Assembly: GCF_013393905.1 (NCBI RefSeq)
Contig: NZ_CP040272.1
Span: 6,457,501-6,521,500, forward strand
Reading direction: 5' to 3'
DNA length: 64,000 bases
From: Nostoc sp. C052
GTDB lineage: Bacteria; Cyanobacteriota; Cyanobacteriia; Cyanobacteriales; Nostocaceae
The translations under genes were made by a program, and so were the position numbers. This document shows, in pieces, positions 18,009 through 27,066 of the stretch; the stretch's first letter is position 1; each line of letters starts with the position of its first letter. Below the pieces are notes generated by a model. The model searched no databases and was not told the DNA's origin. It worked only from the letters and a program-made list of their open reading frames with translations.

Positions 18009-18009
18009 A

Positions 18010-18046
18010 ACAGGAGTCAGAATTCAGAACTCAGAATTCAGAATTG
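18010..18046. repeat. Short tandem repeat of the AGTCAGAATTC type
   Basis: Copies of CAGAATTC / CAGAACTC alternate directly after the nuclease stop codon. The same octamer family is seen at about 30843-30875 and 63708-63745. These fit the short tandemly repeated sequences known in heterocystous cyanobacteria. Confidence 0.6.
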
Positions 18047-18072
18047 GTGAATACTCTACGCATAAAGTATCC

Positions 18073-18954
18073 CTATTCTTCTCCCCAAGTTTGTAATTGT
18101 AAATATACTAGTACCAGTGTTACAGCTAATAACACTGTCGCGGCGGCTGCTGCATAACCAAAATCAAATTGAGCAAAAGCCTCTTGGTAAATGTAGTAAA
18201 CCAGCAAATTAGTCGAATTCAGTGGGCCGCCACCAGTCATCACATAAACTTGCTCAAAACTCCGCAATGTAAAAATCGCGGTAGTAATGATGGCAAATAT
18301 CACAGTCGGGCGCAATCCAGGTAGAGTAATATACCAAAATTGTTGCCAAGCATTTGCCCCATCCAAATCTGCTGCTTCGTAACGACTGGGCGGAATTGCT
18401 TGCAACCCTGCTAAAAAAACTACCATATTGAAACCGAGTTGTTTCCAAATACTCATTAAAATAATTACTGGCATTGCCCAAAATGTGTCCCCTAGCCAAG
18501 GTATAGCTGGAATGCCAAAAAAATCTAAAAGTCCGTTAACTGGCCCTGATGTCTGAAACAGCCAGCGAAATCCCAAACCGGCTGCCACAAGTGAAATAAT
18601 TGAAGGTAAAAAATAAGCACTCCGCAGGATTCCCCGCAAGGGAATGGAGCGATTTAATAGTACTGCCAATCCTAAAGAGATAACTAAACTGGGAATGATG
18701 GTAGCAACAGTAAAATAAAAGGTATTACCCAGAACTTGCCAGAAGTCGGGGTTGAGTAGCAAGCGCCAATAGTTTTTTAAGCCTATCCAATAAATACCTT
18801 TTAAGGTGAAACTACCAGCGGTGAAACTGAGGTAGAACAAATAAGCGATCGGCCAAATGATAAAAACGCCTAGTAAAATTAGCGCTGGTGTGAGAAAAAT
18901 CCAGGCTGCTACTGTATCGTTATCCAACCACGACTTAGGGTATATTTTTGGCAT
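18073..18954 (-). CDS. Carbohydrate ABC transporter permease (MalF/UgpA type)
   Basis: This 293-residue permease has six predicted membrane helices (first at about residues 15-38, last at about 265-288) and the EAA loop EAADLDGANAWQQFWYITLP (about 197-216) that docks the ATPase. It belongs to the CUT1 sugar importer group. The partner permease, binding protein and ATPase are not next to it: the neighbours are a nuclease and an epimerase on the other strand. In cyanobacteria such genes are often scattered, so the complex may be assembled from distant genes. Confidence 0.88.
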   Translation of the reverse strand: MPKIYPKSWLDNDTVAAWIFLTPALILLGVFIIWPIAYLFYLSFTAGSFTLKGIYWIGLKNYWRLLLNPDFWQVLGNTFYFTVATIIPSLVISLGLAVLLNRSIPLRGILRSAYFLPSIISLVAAGLGFRWLFQTSGPVNGLLDFFGIPAIPWLGDTFWAMPVIILMSIWKQLGFNMVVFLAGLQAIPPSRYEAADLDGANAWQQFWYITLPGLRPTVIFAIITTAIFTLRSFEQVYVMTGGGPLNSTNLLVYYIYQEAFAQFDFGYAAAAATVLLAVTLVLVYLQLQTWGEE

Positions 18955-19172
18955 CTATAATTTTTCCTTTTAGCTATTATGACCCTCTGCCCTGATTCTA
19001 CTCTTAGCTTGGTTTTTTCTCGCATTAGCGATCGCTTATCCCTTGAGAAAATTTAGTTAATTCTCAGCATTTTATCAGGTATCTATGGTAGTCAAGACTA
19101 CAGCCTATATTTAGTTTGTCTTAAGCGCTATTTTAGAAATATTAAAAAGCTGATTAGCTACAAATTTCAAAT

Positions 19173-20165
19173 ATGTCAAACAATAAAGAATTTTCATCCG
19201 AAAAAAGCTCTTCCGTGAAAAATGTCCTGATTATAGGAGCAGGCGGCTATATTGGCGGAGCGCTATGCCGTAAGTTTTCTCAGACAGAAGATTTTGCCGC
19301 ATTGGCACTTGTGCGACCGAGTAGTGATATTGAGGGTATAAAGCCTTTCTGCAAAGAAATAATCCGCTCTCAAGAGGCAGATATTTCCAGCAATGATGTT
19401 GCACAAGCAATTCGCAAACATGATATTACAACAGTAATTAATGTAGCGTGGCACATACCTCTAGAATCAACCAAAAAAGCTCAATTCGCTTTCGACCGTA
19501 TACCATTAGAAGCCGCTTTACACGGTGCTAGTGCAGTTTCGCCAGATATTCATGTAATTACAACCAGTGGGAATTTCTCTTTGATTACCACCAATGGAGG
19601 ACGAATAACAGAAACGCCTCCACCCAAAGGTTATAAACTGCCCGAATATTTAGTATGTCTTGACTTACTAGCAGGTGTAAATGTGTTGAAAGATGGGCTA
19701 GTAGAAGAATATATCAGCAATGGCGGTAACGCCTCGATTGTATATCCTTCATCAGTGTATGGTTCAGCCCCAACTCGTGGCGGTTTCTGGGATTTTGCAA
19801 TTCAGCAGTTCATTACAGGGAAACCACACCAAGGCTCTCAGCCATTTCCACCAGATTTTATGACCGCGTGGATTCATGTTGAAGATTTAGCAGACTGCTA
19901 CATTGGCGTAGCGCGATTTGGCTCCAAAGGAGGACATTACCTTGCTGCGCCTGAAAATTTGAGTGTTAGCCAAGTGTCAACTTTATTTGCCCAAGCTGCT
20001 CAAGTAGAATTTCTGGCGCCAGTCTTTGAAAACAAAGACAAAGTTATATTTGATGATTCTCATACTAGAGAAGTACTTCAACTTCAATGGAAGTATAAAG
20101 TGGCTGATGAGATAAAAGGTTGGGTAGAGAGAATAAAAGAGTTAGGAACTTATTTTTTAGAGTAA
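19173..20165 (+). CDS. NAD-dependent epimerase/dehydratase-like protein
   Basis: This 330-residue extended SDR-fold protein has the nucleotide motif GAGGYIGGALC (about residues 22-32) and the usual late substrate-domain pattern (VYPSSVYGSAPTRGGFWDF, WIHVEDLADCYIGVARF). The catalytic YxxxK of active epimerases is not evident; the likely place reads PEYLVCLDLLAG, with no Lys four residues after the Tyr. It may be an atypical reductase or a non-catalytic NAD(P)-binding protein. It stands alone on the plus strand. Substrate unknown. Confidence 0.7.
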   Translation: MSNNKEFSSEKSSSVKNVLIIGAGGYIGGALCRKFSQTEDFAALALVRPSSDIEGIKPFCKEIIRSQEADISSNDVAQAIRKHDITTVINVAWHIPLESTKKAQFAFDRIPLEAALHGASAVSPDIHVITTSGNFSLITTNGGRITETPPPKGYKLPEYLVCLDLLAGVNVLKDGLVEEYISNGGNASIVYPSSVYGSAPTRGGFWDFAIQQFITGKPHQGSQPFPPDFMTAWIHVEDLADCYIGVARFGSKGGHYLAAPENLSVSQVSTLFAQAAQVEFLAPVFENKDKVIFDDSHTREVLQLQWKYKVADEIKGWVERIKELGTYFLE

Positions 20166-20451
20166 GTAAGGGATAAAATTTAAACAACTGCTATGAATAT
20201 TAATTAATATTTATGGCTCTTGCGTTAGTTTTATGGTAGGGCATTAAAATAGCCGTTTTATAGAAAGACTCAAAAATTTAAAATCCAGTCATAGCAAGGA
20301 ACATAGGCTTTGATTAGATTTTATTTATTATTCCACTCCATAAAAGGAACTGAAATGACACAAAAGTTGCATGACCTAAAAATGGGGAAATTCCATCAAA
20401 TTCAACAGCCTACGTTGTACCCCATTTGAACGGGAAACGCTATAACTAGCA
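20166..20451. other. Gene-free spacer after the epimerase-like gene
   Basis: This AT-rich stretch has no supported coding frame. A short ATG-led run near 20354 (beginning MTQKLHDLK) ends after about 24 codons and shows no family resemblance. Confidence 0.4.
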
Positions 20452-20480
20452 ATTAGGGTGGGAATCATGCCCACCCTAAT
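20452..20480 (-). terminator. Hairpin terminator of the rplU-rpmA operon
   Basis: ATTAGGGTGGG (20452-20462) pairs perfectly with CCCACCCTAAT (20470-20480) around a 7-base loop. It begins 3 bases past the rpmA stop on the minus strand. The downstream T-run is weak, as is common for cyanobacterial terminators. Confidence 0.7.
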
Positions 20481-20483
20481 ACT

Positions 20484-20780
20484 CTAGCTTGCTACTGCTT
20501 CAGCAGGAGCCGCCTCAACAGCAGCTACAGGTAAATAAACACTAACTTTTTTACGGGTTTTGCCTTTTCTCTCAAAGGTTACAACACCATCGATTAAGGC
20601 AAACAGAGTGTCATCGCTACCAATACCGACATTGTTCCCAGGGTGGAATTTAGTACCACGCTGACGCACGAGAATGTTTCCTGCACGTACAACTTGACCG
20701 CCATAACGCTTAACACCCAGACGTTGAGCATTAGAATCACGACCGTTACGTGTACTACCTGTTCCTTTCTTATGAGCCAT
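20484..20780 (-). CDS. rpmA: 50S ribosomal protein L27
   Basis: This 98-residue protein begins [20 protein letters not shown] and includes [20 protein letters not shown] and [19 protein letters not shown], all diagnostic of bL27. L27 sits near the peptidyl-transferase centre. The sequence shows no Firmicutes-type cleavable N-terminal extension. A short Ala/Glu-rich tail (about 84-98) is typical of cyanobacteria. It follows rplU by 30 bp on the same strand, the usual rplU-rpmA order. Confidence 0.97.
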   Translation of the reverse strand: MAHKKGTGSTRNGRDSNAQRLGVKRYGGQVVRAGNILVRQRGTKFHPGNNVGIGSDDTLFALIDGVVTFERKGKTRKKVSVYLPVAAVEAAPAEAVAS

Positions 20781-20810
20781 AATTTCCTCTTGTGTATCTA
20801 CTTCTTTTTA

Positions 20811-21218
20811 TTATTCAGCAGCAGTTTCAACTTCTTCGGCAGGAGTCTCATCGATAACGGGGGTTTCTTTCTCCGGTTCTCCTTGGGCAGCAAATACTGC
20901 ACCGTTAAGGGTGATGGAGTCTATCAAAAGTCTGGTAATTTCCTGACGATGCCCCCGTTTTTTGCGGGTTTTCTTTTTCGGCTTCATTTTGTATACCAAG
21001 ACTTTACGACCTCTGTAATGTCGCAATACAGTCCCTTCTACAGTCGCCCCCGTCACTAGTGGCTGCCCAATGGTGACTTCGCCATCGTGCTGCACGAGCA
21101 ATACGGAATCTATTGTAACTTTTTCATCTGGTTCAATCGCAAGCAGTTCAATGTCGTAAAACCGACCTGGCTCTACTCGTATTTGTTTGCCGCCAGTTTC
21201 AATAATTGCGTAGGTCAT
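20811..21218 (-). CDS. rplU: 50S ribosomal protein L21
   Basis: This 135-residue protein starts MTYAIIETGGKQIRVEPG and carries VLRHYRGRKVLVYKMKPKKK and TRKKRGHRQEITRLLI, the bL21 RNA-binding core. An acidic C-terminal extension of about 25 residues (PVIDETPAEEVETAAE) goes beyond the bacterial core length, as seen in other cyanobacteria. First gene of the rplU-rpmA operon; the promoter should be in the spacer above 21218. Confidence 0.97.
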   Translation of the reverse strand: MTYAIIETGGKQIRVEPGRFYDIELLAIEPDEKVTIDSVLLVQHDGEVTIGQPLVTGATVEGTVLRHYRGRKVLVYKMKPKKKTRKKRGHRQEITRLLIDSITLNGAVFAAQGEPEKETPVIDETPAEEVETAAE

Positions 21219-21915
21219 GGAATTGTCCTTGAGGTTGCCGTACAGGTAGCTGGTTTTTATCTCTTATGGAGACGTTTTTGCCAGCCTTTGTAATATGTCT
21301 ACCTGATCCGAGCAGGAATTAGACAGACAATCTAACATACTATTTTATTAATAGGCGTAAAGTCAAGCTCCAACAGGATTTTTTGGTTTGGCATTGCTGT
21401 CTCAATACTTGTCGGGTTTTGGGGAAAAGGGAAAGAAAAAACCTTTAACCTTTACCCTTTAACCCAAACCCAATTCCGAGTTAAAAATCCACAAAGCGAG
21501 CAGTATTGATTGCTGTCTAGTCTGCCTGAAAATGAAAACTCATTTTTCAAGAGTGGGGAGGAATTAGCCAACAGTTGTGATCGAACAGAATTCAGGAGCG
21601 GAGCCGGAGACATTTCCGTTAGCTCCGCTCAGAATGGGCTAAACCTTAGCTATCCGCTAATAGAACGAATTTTGTATGACTGGTGAATACTTTTTAGATA
21701 AAAATTGCTACTATCTTAGGGCTTAATTTAAAAAAAGTAACATTAAGATTAGCATAAAAGTTATATTTTTTTATCAAAATCAACACATTTTTCTTCTTTG
21801 TTTTAAGATCAAATGTAAGATCGAATAATTTAGAAACTCTTGCAAAAGTTAGTGAATCTTCAAAAGTTAAATTACCACATTCAAACCTGATATTTCAAAC
21901 AGGAGATTGATTGTC
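21219..21915. other. Spacer between rplU and the Nif11 gene, with a strong hairpin
   Basis: This divergent spacer of about 700 bp holds the promoters for rplU (minus) and the Nif11-type gene (plus). GAGCGGAGC (21596-21604) pairs with GCTCCGCTC (21622-21630), with an inner CGGA/TCCG, giving a stable stem-loop that fits no listed gene end. Around 21430-21475 lies an AAACCTTTAACC-type short repeat. From 21700 onward the DNA is very AT-rich. No protein gene is supported. Confidence 0.5.
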
Positions 21916-22149
21916 ATGACACAGCAAAATGCTGCTCGACTTTTTCAAGCTGTAAAACAAGATCAAGCGTTACAGCAAAGACTCAAAGCAACAGCCGATC
22001 CAGAAGCCTTCATCAAGATTGCTCAAGAGCGTGGCTATGATTTCACCTCCAGAGAACTGGATAGTGAAATTAGCAAATTATCTGAAGAAGATTTAGCTGC
22101 TATTGTCAATCCAGGATGGGGGACTAGACGCCACATTTATCCTAGATAA
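21916..22149 (+). CDS. Nif11-type leader peptide family protein without cysteine
   Basis: The ATG at 21916 follows AGGAG at 21901-21905 and gives 77 residues. Residues 1-60 form a Nif11-like leader: LFQAVKQDQALQQRL, ADPEAFIKIAQERGYDFT and ISKLSEEDLAAIV. The short tail NPGWGTRRHIYPR contains no Cys, Ser or Gly-Gly cleavage site. Such peptides are precursors for RiPP pathways, but this tail could not form lanthionines and no modifying enzyme is adjacent. It may be a Nif11 protein with another role, or a substrate for a different enzyme. A strong terminator follows at 22263. Confidence 0.8.
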   Translation: MTQQNAARLFQAVKQDQALQQRLKATADPEAFIKIAQERGYDFTSRELDSEISKLSEEDLAAIVNPGWGTRRHIYPR

Positions 22150-22262
22150 TTCTTGCTCTGGGAAACCGAAAGTATAGAAACAACTGAAATGACAAGTTTT
22201 GCTCCTGAAGGGGGTACTGTTGCATCATCTCCTTTAGGGGCATTCTTGTTAAATAAAGGCTA
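22150..22262. other. Short spacer with a possible 24-codon frame
   Basis: Between the Nif11 gene and its terminator an ATG at 22189 opens 24 codons (MTSFAPEGGTVASSPLGAFL then LNKG) ending at the TAA at 22261-22263. There is no obvious ribosome binding site, so this is only a possible second small peptide or chance. Confidence 0.25.
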
Positions 22263-22295
22263 AGATCCCCGACTTCTGTAAGAAGTCGGGGATCT
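22263..22295 (+). terminator. Rho-independent-type terminator
   Basis: AGATCCCCGACTTC (22263-22276) and GAAGTCGGGGATCT (22282-22295) form a perfect 14-bp stem with a 5-base loop, followed by TATTG. It ends the transcript from the Nif11-type gene. A related CCCCGACT hairpin is used at 37600. Confidence 0.8.
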
Positions 22296-22454
22296 TATTG
22301 TTCACGAATGCTTCAGTAGGGCTATTATTTGCCCATCTTTGGCTATATGTTGTGACACAATCTATGCAATAAGAGTTAAAAATTATTTCTCTACTCTCCA
22401 TCTCGCTACCTACTTAGCTCATGAGTTAAGATGGCTATATTTTAATCAGGTGAT

Positions 22455-23543
22455 ATGAAAAGAATAGAAGTTGAGCAAAGAACTATTTTAATTGGTTTGG
22501 CTGGTAGCCACGGCTATGGTTTAAATCGTCCTGATTCCGACTTTGATTATCGGGGAGTATTTATCGCGCCTAAAAGATATTACTTGGGATTTGACCACAT
22601 AGAACAAAAAGATGGTGGTTGGGATGAACCAGGAATATTTCCATTCGTTGATGGTAACAAAGACACGGTTATATATGAATTAAGAAAAATCCTCCAGTTA
22701 TTAGCGGGCGCAAATCCCAATGTTTTAGAATTACTCTGGTTAAATAATTATCCTTTTTTAAGCGCAGTCGGACAGCATTTAATCGATCATAAGCAGCTAT
22801 TTCTGAGTAAAAAGGTAAAACATACTTACACTGGTTATGCCTTTGCCCAAATTAAAAAGATGGAAACTCATCGGAAATGGCTGTTAAAGCCACCGCAAAA
22901 AAAGCCAATACCATCTGACTTCGCTATAGAAGATGAAGCACCCCTCAGTAAAGATGAGCTAAATGCTTTTTTGGAGTATCTTTATAACTTAATCAGAGGA
23001 CGAATTGAATTTCTGGAAGAAGCGGAACAATTATATCAATTGTTGACAGCAGATATTGATTTTAAAGGAGTGCTAAAACAATATACTTTACCTGATGAAA
23101 CTTTAGAATATACCCAAAAGTTAACCAATAGCCGTAAAGATTTTATCCGTCTACTTCAGAAAAGCCAAAGCTATCAAATAGCTTTAAGAGAATGGAAGGC
23201 TTACTTATCTTGGCAGGAAAATAGAAATCCGGCTAGAGCAGAAATGGAAAGAAAGTCGGGTTTTGACCTCAAACATGGAATGCACTGCATTAGATTGTTA
23301 CGCAGTGGAGTAGAAATATTGCGGCGAGGTGAAGTGATTGTAGATAGGAGAATAGCTGGTGATTTTGAGGATTTAAAAGCTATTTTAAAAGGTGAGTATT
23401 CTTATGAGCAGGTGATGAAAATGGCAGAAGATTTGGTTGCAGAAATGGAAGTTGTTTGCGAACAATCTACCCTACCTCATAAACCTGATTTAGAGAAAAT
23501 TAATGAGTTGTGTATGGGATTGGTGGAAATGCAGGATTGGTAA
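22455..23543 (+). CDS. RlaP-like nucleotidyltransferase
   Basis: This 362-residue protein opens with a polymerase-beta-type nucleotidyltransferase motif, GLAGSHGYGLNRPDSDFDYR (about residues 14-33), which has the G-S and the D-x-D metal-binding pair. The rest is helical and fits the long group of predicted nucleotidyltransferases (YcgL/RlaP, PF10127) linked by comparative genomics to RNA repair. It would transfer a nucleotide to RNA or protein; the target is unknown. There is no adjacent RNA ligase. The start is supported by the proximity of the motif to the first Met. Confidence 0.75.
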   Translation: MKRIEVEQRTILIGLAGSHGYGLNRPDSDFDYRGVFIAPKRYYLGFDHIEQKDGGWDEPGIFPFVDGNKDTVIYELRKILQLLAGANPNVLELLWLNNYPFLSAVGQHLIDHKQLFLSKKVKHTYTGYAFAQIKKMETHRKWLLKPPQKKPIPSDFAIEDEAPLSKDELNAFLEYLYNLIRGRIEFLEEAEQLYQLLTADIDFKGVLKQYTLPDETLEYTQKLTNSRKDFIRLLQKSQSYQIALREWKAYLSWQENRNPARAEMERKSGFDLKHGMHCIRLLRSGVEILRRGEVIVDRRIAGDFEDLKAILKGEYSYEQVMKMAEDLVAEMEVVCEQSTLPHKPDLEKINELCMGLVEMQDW

Positions 23544-23845
23544 ATGCAAAAGTTAGGAGTTAGGAATTAGGAGTTATTAATTTCTCACTCATAACTCCTA
23601 AGTAGGTGGATCTAAATAAATATAAGATAGTTTGTGATTGCGTTGGCGTAAGCCTTCCCGCAGGGTACGAAGTGTTCGCGGAGCGTCTCGTAAAGCCTAC
23701 GGTATAGCTTCGCTTAGGGCGCAGCCTCTCGTAGAGAAAAGAAGCAATCGCGCATACTGAGATTGCCACGCTTCACTTCGTTCCGCTCGCAATGACATCT
23801 TCTTATATTTAATTGTGTCTACTTACTTAACTGATTAATTAAATT
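23544..23845. repeat. Composite dispersed repeat block
   Basis: This gene-free stretch starts with GTTAGGAGTTAGG-type tandem units (23551-23605, with an inverted copy) and continues with GCGTTGGCGTAAGCCTTCC, GGAGCGTCTCGTAAAGC, GCAGCCTCTCGTAGAG and CTTCACTTCGTTCCGCTCGC modules up to about 23800. The same modules appear at about 38880-38965 and 48735-48885 in different orders. A frame across this block is repeat-derived and was not called. Confidence 0.65.
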
Positions 23846-24142
23846 TTAAAGAGTGTAGATTAAATCAGCAAAGCCATAGAGGCTGATGATGAGTAATAGG
23901 GATGCTGTTAGTTGGGTAATTCGCGTCTGGGGTGAGGGGGCGATCGCTTCCCGCACTAAGATGGAAACAGATGCCCCAACTACTAAGCTCAAGCCTAAGA
24001 TTAAATAGGGCATATCGGGTAAAATACTGGCTATTGCCAGCATGGCGATCGCTAATAAGAGCATCAATAATTCTACAAACCTGGGCGGGTTGTATTGGCT
24101 AGATAAAACAAAGCTGTTGAACCAAAAAGACCAAAATCTCAT
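23846..24142 (-). CDS. Small membrane protein of unknown function
   Basis: This 98-residue, very hydrophobic protein has about three membrane helices (roughly residues 22-42, 43-62 and 77-97) separated by a short polar loop (VREAIAPSPQTRITQ). I do not recognise a family. It lies about 180 bp downstream of chlI on the same strand, but the spacer is filled with tandem repeats so co-transcription is uncertain. The hydrophobic pattern and normal codon use make it more credible than the other short frames nearby. Confidence 0.55.
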   Translation of the reverse strand: MRFWSFWFNSFVLSSQYNPPRFVELLMLLLAIAMLAIASILPDMPYLILGLSLVVGASVSILVREAIAPSPQTRITQLTASLLLIISLYGFADLIYTL

Positions 24143-24179
24143 ATTTTAGTGCTGAGTGCTGTTAGCGGAAGCGGGGCGT

Positions 24180-24340
24180 TTAGCCCGTGCTGAGTTAGGA
24201 GTTAGGAGTTAGAAGTTGTGAGTTATATACTCAGTGCTGAGTGCTGAATGAGGAATTAAAGTTGTGAGTTATGAAGCAGCTTTCCATTCAAAACTCTTAA
24301 CTCCTAACTCCTCACTCCTAACTCTTAACCTCTAGCCCCT
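24180..24340. repeat. Tandem GAGTTAGGAGTT-type repeat
   Basis: Heptamer-like units (GTTAGGA, GTTAGAA, GTTGTGA, then inverted TCCTAACTCCTCACTCC) fill the spacer after chlI and reach its stop codon region. It is the same family as at 10284-10332 and 23551-23605. Confidence 0.6.
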
Positions 24341-25449
24341 AACTTTTGACCTGTGCCGTTTTTTTGTGCCGTATCACTTTCTGGTAGTTCGACACCAAAG
24401 ATGCGGCTAAAAACTTTGGCGACTTTGTAGCCAGAATCAATCGATTCTAAGGGATCTTTCCGCAGTCTGTGACGCAAGCATAGCGTAATTACGCGATGGA
24501 TATCATCAACTGTAACTTCAGTGCGTCCTTCATAAGCTGTTAAGGCTTTGGCGGCGCGGTTACTAACAATATCACCCCGTAAACCATCTACATCCAGTTC
24601 TGAACAGACTTCAGAAATTTTCACCCGCAAATCGTAGTCAATTTTCACTTCTGGCAAAAGCTGTTGAGCATTGACAATTTGCTGTTGCAATGCTTCTTGC
24701 TGGGGTTTGTAGTTTTCGAGAAACACTGGCGGATTTTGGTCAAAATCTGCTCGTTGTTCTACAATTTGCACCCGTAATGCTGGTTCCTTGACTGTGTGAA
24801 TTTCTGCGTGCATCCCAAAGCGATCGAGCAGTTGGGGGCGTAGTTCGCCTTCTTCGGGGTTTCCAGAACCCACAAGCACGAAACGCGCCGGGTGACGGAT
24901 AGAAATGCCTTCGCGTTCTACAGTGTTCCATCCACTGGCAGCGGAGTCGAGTAACACGTCTACAAGGTGGTCATCTAGTAAGTTGACTTCATCTACATAG
25001 AGAATGCCTCGGTTAGCCTTTGCCAGCAGTCCCGGTTCAAAGGCTTTGACACCTTCAGATAAAGCTTTCTCGATGTCGATTGTGCCACAAACTCGGTCTT
25101 CTGTAGCTCCTAGCGGCAGGTCTACCATTTGGACTTTTTTGTGAGCTACGGGAATTTCTGCCCCTTGTTCTAACAGTTGGCGGACTTCATCGCTCATCAA
25201 GTCGGGGTCGCTAGGATCGCTACTAAAGGGGTCATTGGCAACCACAGAAATTTCTGGCAGCAGATCCGCCAGCGCCCGGATAGTTGTGGATTTTCCGGTG
25301 CCGCGATCGCCCATAATCATTACACCCCCAATTTTGGGGTCAATCACGTTCAATAGCAGCGCCAGTTTCATTTCTTCCTGGCCCACTATTGCCGTAAAAG
25401 GAAATACTACGCGACGCGCACTTGCCGTGGATTGAGCTGTTGGACTCAC
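24325..25449 (-). CDS. chlI: Magnesium chelatase ATPase subunit I
   Basis: This 374-residue AAA+ protein has Walker [10 protein letters not shown] (about residues 47-55), Walker [21 protein letters not shown] (about 148-167) and the ChlI markers [19 protein letters not shown] and [20 protein letters not shown]. With ChlD and ChlH it inserts Mg2+ into protoporphyrin IX, the first step specific to chlorophyll. Length is usual for cyanobacteria. The gene appears to be monocistronic or followed by a small membrane protein gene. The last residues ([15 protein letters not shown]) are variable among homologs. Confidence 0.97.
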   Translation of the reverse strand: MSPTAQSTASARRVVFPFTAIVGQEEMKLALLLNVIDPKIGGVMIMGDRGTGKSTTIRALADLLPEISVVANDPFSSDPSDPDLMSDEVRQLLEQGAEIPVAHKKVQMVDLPLGATEDRVCGTIDIEKALSEGVKAFEPGLLAKANRGILYVDEVNLLDDHLVDVLLDSAASGWNTVEREGISIRHPARFVLVGSGNPEEGELRPQLLDRFGMHAEIHTVKEPALRVQIVEQRADFDQNPPVFLENYKPQQEALQQQIVNAQQLLPEVKIDYDLRVKISEVCSELDVDGLRGDIVSNRAAKALTAYEGRTEVTVDDIHRVITLCLRHRLRKDPLESIDSGYKVAKVFSRIFGVELPESDTAQKNGTGQKLGARG

Positions 25450-25815
25450 TAAATTACCTTAACAATATTTTTCTTATTACAGTTCTTTATTGTGACACAG
25501 GTAGGGCGTGGGGGAATGTGAAGATCGGGGAGATGAGGGGGAGAATAAAATTACCTCTTTCCCCTCTGCACCCTGCACCCTGCCCCTCTGCGTCTTTTGA
25601 TTTACTGGGCACTAATGATTACTAAATACGTCAAGCACCTTATAGGTCTGCTTTGGTTATTCTGGTGCAAAAGTTCCATAAGCAGGGAACAAAAAACTAC
25701 CAACTTATCAATCCTGTAGTAAGCATAAATACTGTGTAGACTATATATGCTTAGTAGATTCATTTATAAAAACGAGCAATGGCGTGTGTGGGTAGTTAAT
25801 GCATCATTCAAATCT
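25450..25815. other. Divergent spacer of chlI with a dispersed repeat
   Basis: The stretch 25535-25595 carries GGGGGAGAATAAAATTACC then CTCTTTCCCCTCTGC and a CACCCTG tandem, which is the same repeat found inside the histidine kinase gene at about 11900-11990. The rest should hold the chlI promoter and that of the GH10-like gene, with no clear motif seen. Confidence 0.5.
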
Positions 25816-27066
25816 ATGAAATCATCTTTTAGTATTCAAAATTGGCGGCGTAGAAGCATAGCAGCTTGTCGTCAGACATCGCTCAAGTATCTTTTTCCCT
25901 TTCTCGTTTTAATATCCTTTGTTACGGTATTGTTGGTAGACAGTTTCACCCCTGCGATCGTTGAAGGTGGGCGCTTCAGCGCCATCGCACAAATACCCCG
26001 TCAGGAAATTCGCGGGGTTTGGATGACCAACAATGATTTTGACACTCTCAAAAGTCGCGATAAAGTGCAGGATGCAGTAAGTCAACTGCGGCGGCTAAAT
26101 TTCAATACAATCTATCCTGTGGTGTGGAACTCTGGTTATGTAATGTATCCTAGCGCCCTAGCGCAACGTGCAGGGATTCAACCTTTTGTCTACAGAGGTT
26201 CAGATGGACATGATATTCTTGCAGACCTCATTACTCAAGCCCATCGCCAAGGATTGCTAGTAATTCCCTGGTTTGAATTTGGTTTCATGGCTCCCCCAAC
26301 CTCGGAACTAGCATTAAATTATCCCGATTGGTTCACACAAAAGCGGGATGGTAGCCAAACTTCAATCAGTGCGGCAGGTGAGGTAATGTGGCTGAATCCA
26401 TTTCATCCACAAGTACAACAGTTCATTACCAATCTCGTGCTAGAAACTATCACTCAATATGATGCCGATGGCATTCAGTTTGACGATCATACAAGTTTGC
26501 CCTACGAATTTGGCTACGATAAATATACAGTTGCCTTGTACACCCAAGAAACTAATAATCCTCCCCCAAGTAATCCTCAAGATGCAGACTGGGTAAAGTG
26601 GCGGGCAGATAAAATTACGGCGTTCATGGTACAACTTAACCAAGCTGTAAAGCAGAGAAAACCGCAAGCGATTTTCTCAATTTCTCCCAATTACTATGAT
26701 TTTGCTTACAAGTTTCAACTGCAAGACTGGCTGACTTGGATGCGGCAAAATATTGTAGACGAGTTAATTGTGCAAGTTTATCGTCCGAACCTGCAAAGTT
26801 TTATAGCAAATATTTCCCGCCCAGAAATTCAAGAAGCGCAACAAATAATTCCAACTGGAATTGGCATTATGACAGGGTTAAGAAATAACCCAGTTCCCAT
26901 GCAGCAAATTAAGTCTCAGGTGCGGGCTGTCCAAGAACGCGGTTTAGGCGTAACTTTCTTTTATTATGAAAGTCTTTGGAACGATGCCCAAGAATCTTTA
27001 GAAGAGCGACAAGCTGGATTTCAAAATCTTTTTCCATCTCCTGCACTCCGCGCTAGAGTTGAATAA
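25816..27066 (+). CDS. Secreted GH10-like glycoside hydrolase (GHL10/DUF187)
   Basis: From the ATG at 25816 this is 416 residues; an upstream in-frame ATG at 25747 would add 23. A signal or anchor lies at about residues 20-40 (YLFPFLVLISFVTVLLV). The mature part is a TIM-barrel hydrolase: REIRGVWMTNND-like opening (EIRGVWMTNNDFDTLKS), LRRLNFNTIYPVVWNSGYV, LVIPWFEFGFMAP, DADGIQFDDHTSLPYEFGYD and IVQVYRPN. This group is found on bacterial envelopes and probably cleaves polysaccharide or peptidoglycan glycans, but substrates are not defined. It is transcribed alone and followed by a small hairpin GTTGAAC/GTTCAAC at 27073-27090. Confidence 0.8.
   Translation: MKSSFSIQNWRRRSIAACRQTSLKYLFPFLVLISFVTVLLVDSFTPAIVEGGRFSAIAQIPRQEIRGVWMTNNDFDTLKSRDKVQDAVSQLRRLNFNTIYPVVWNSGYVMYPSALAQRAGIQPFVYRGSDGHDILADLITQAHRQGLLVIPWFEFGFMAPPTSELALNYPDWFTQKRDGSQTSISAAGEVMWLNPFHPQVQQFITNLVLETITQYDADGIQFDDHTSLPYEFGYDKYTVALYTQETNNPPPSNPQDADWVKWRADKITAFMVQLNQAVKQRKPQAIFSISPNYYDFAYKFQLQDWLTWMRQNIVDELIVQVYRPNLQSFIANISRPEIQEAQQIIPTGIGIMTGLRNNPVPMQQIKSQVRAVQERGLGVTFFYYESLWNDAQESLEERQAGFQNLFPSPALRARVE

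Noticed and set aside
20643..21293. Plus-strand frames across rpmA and rplU
   Set aside because: They are complementary to the two ribosomal protein genes.
23560..23769. 69-codon minus-strand frame
   Set aside because: It is a translation of the dispersed repeat block, not a gene.
24180..24340. Tandem short repeats resembling a CRISPR array
   Set aside because: Units are 7-8 bases with no spacers of constant length, and no cas gene is near.
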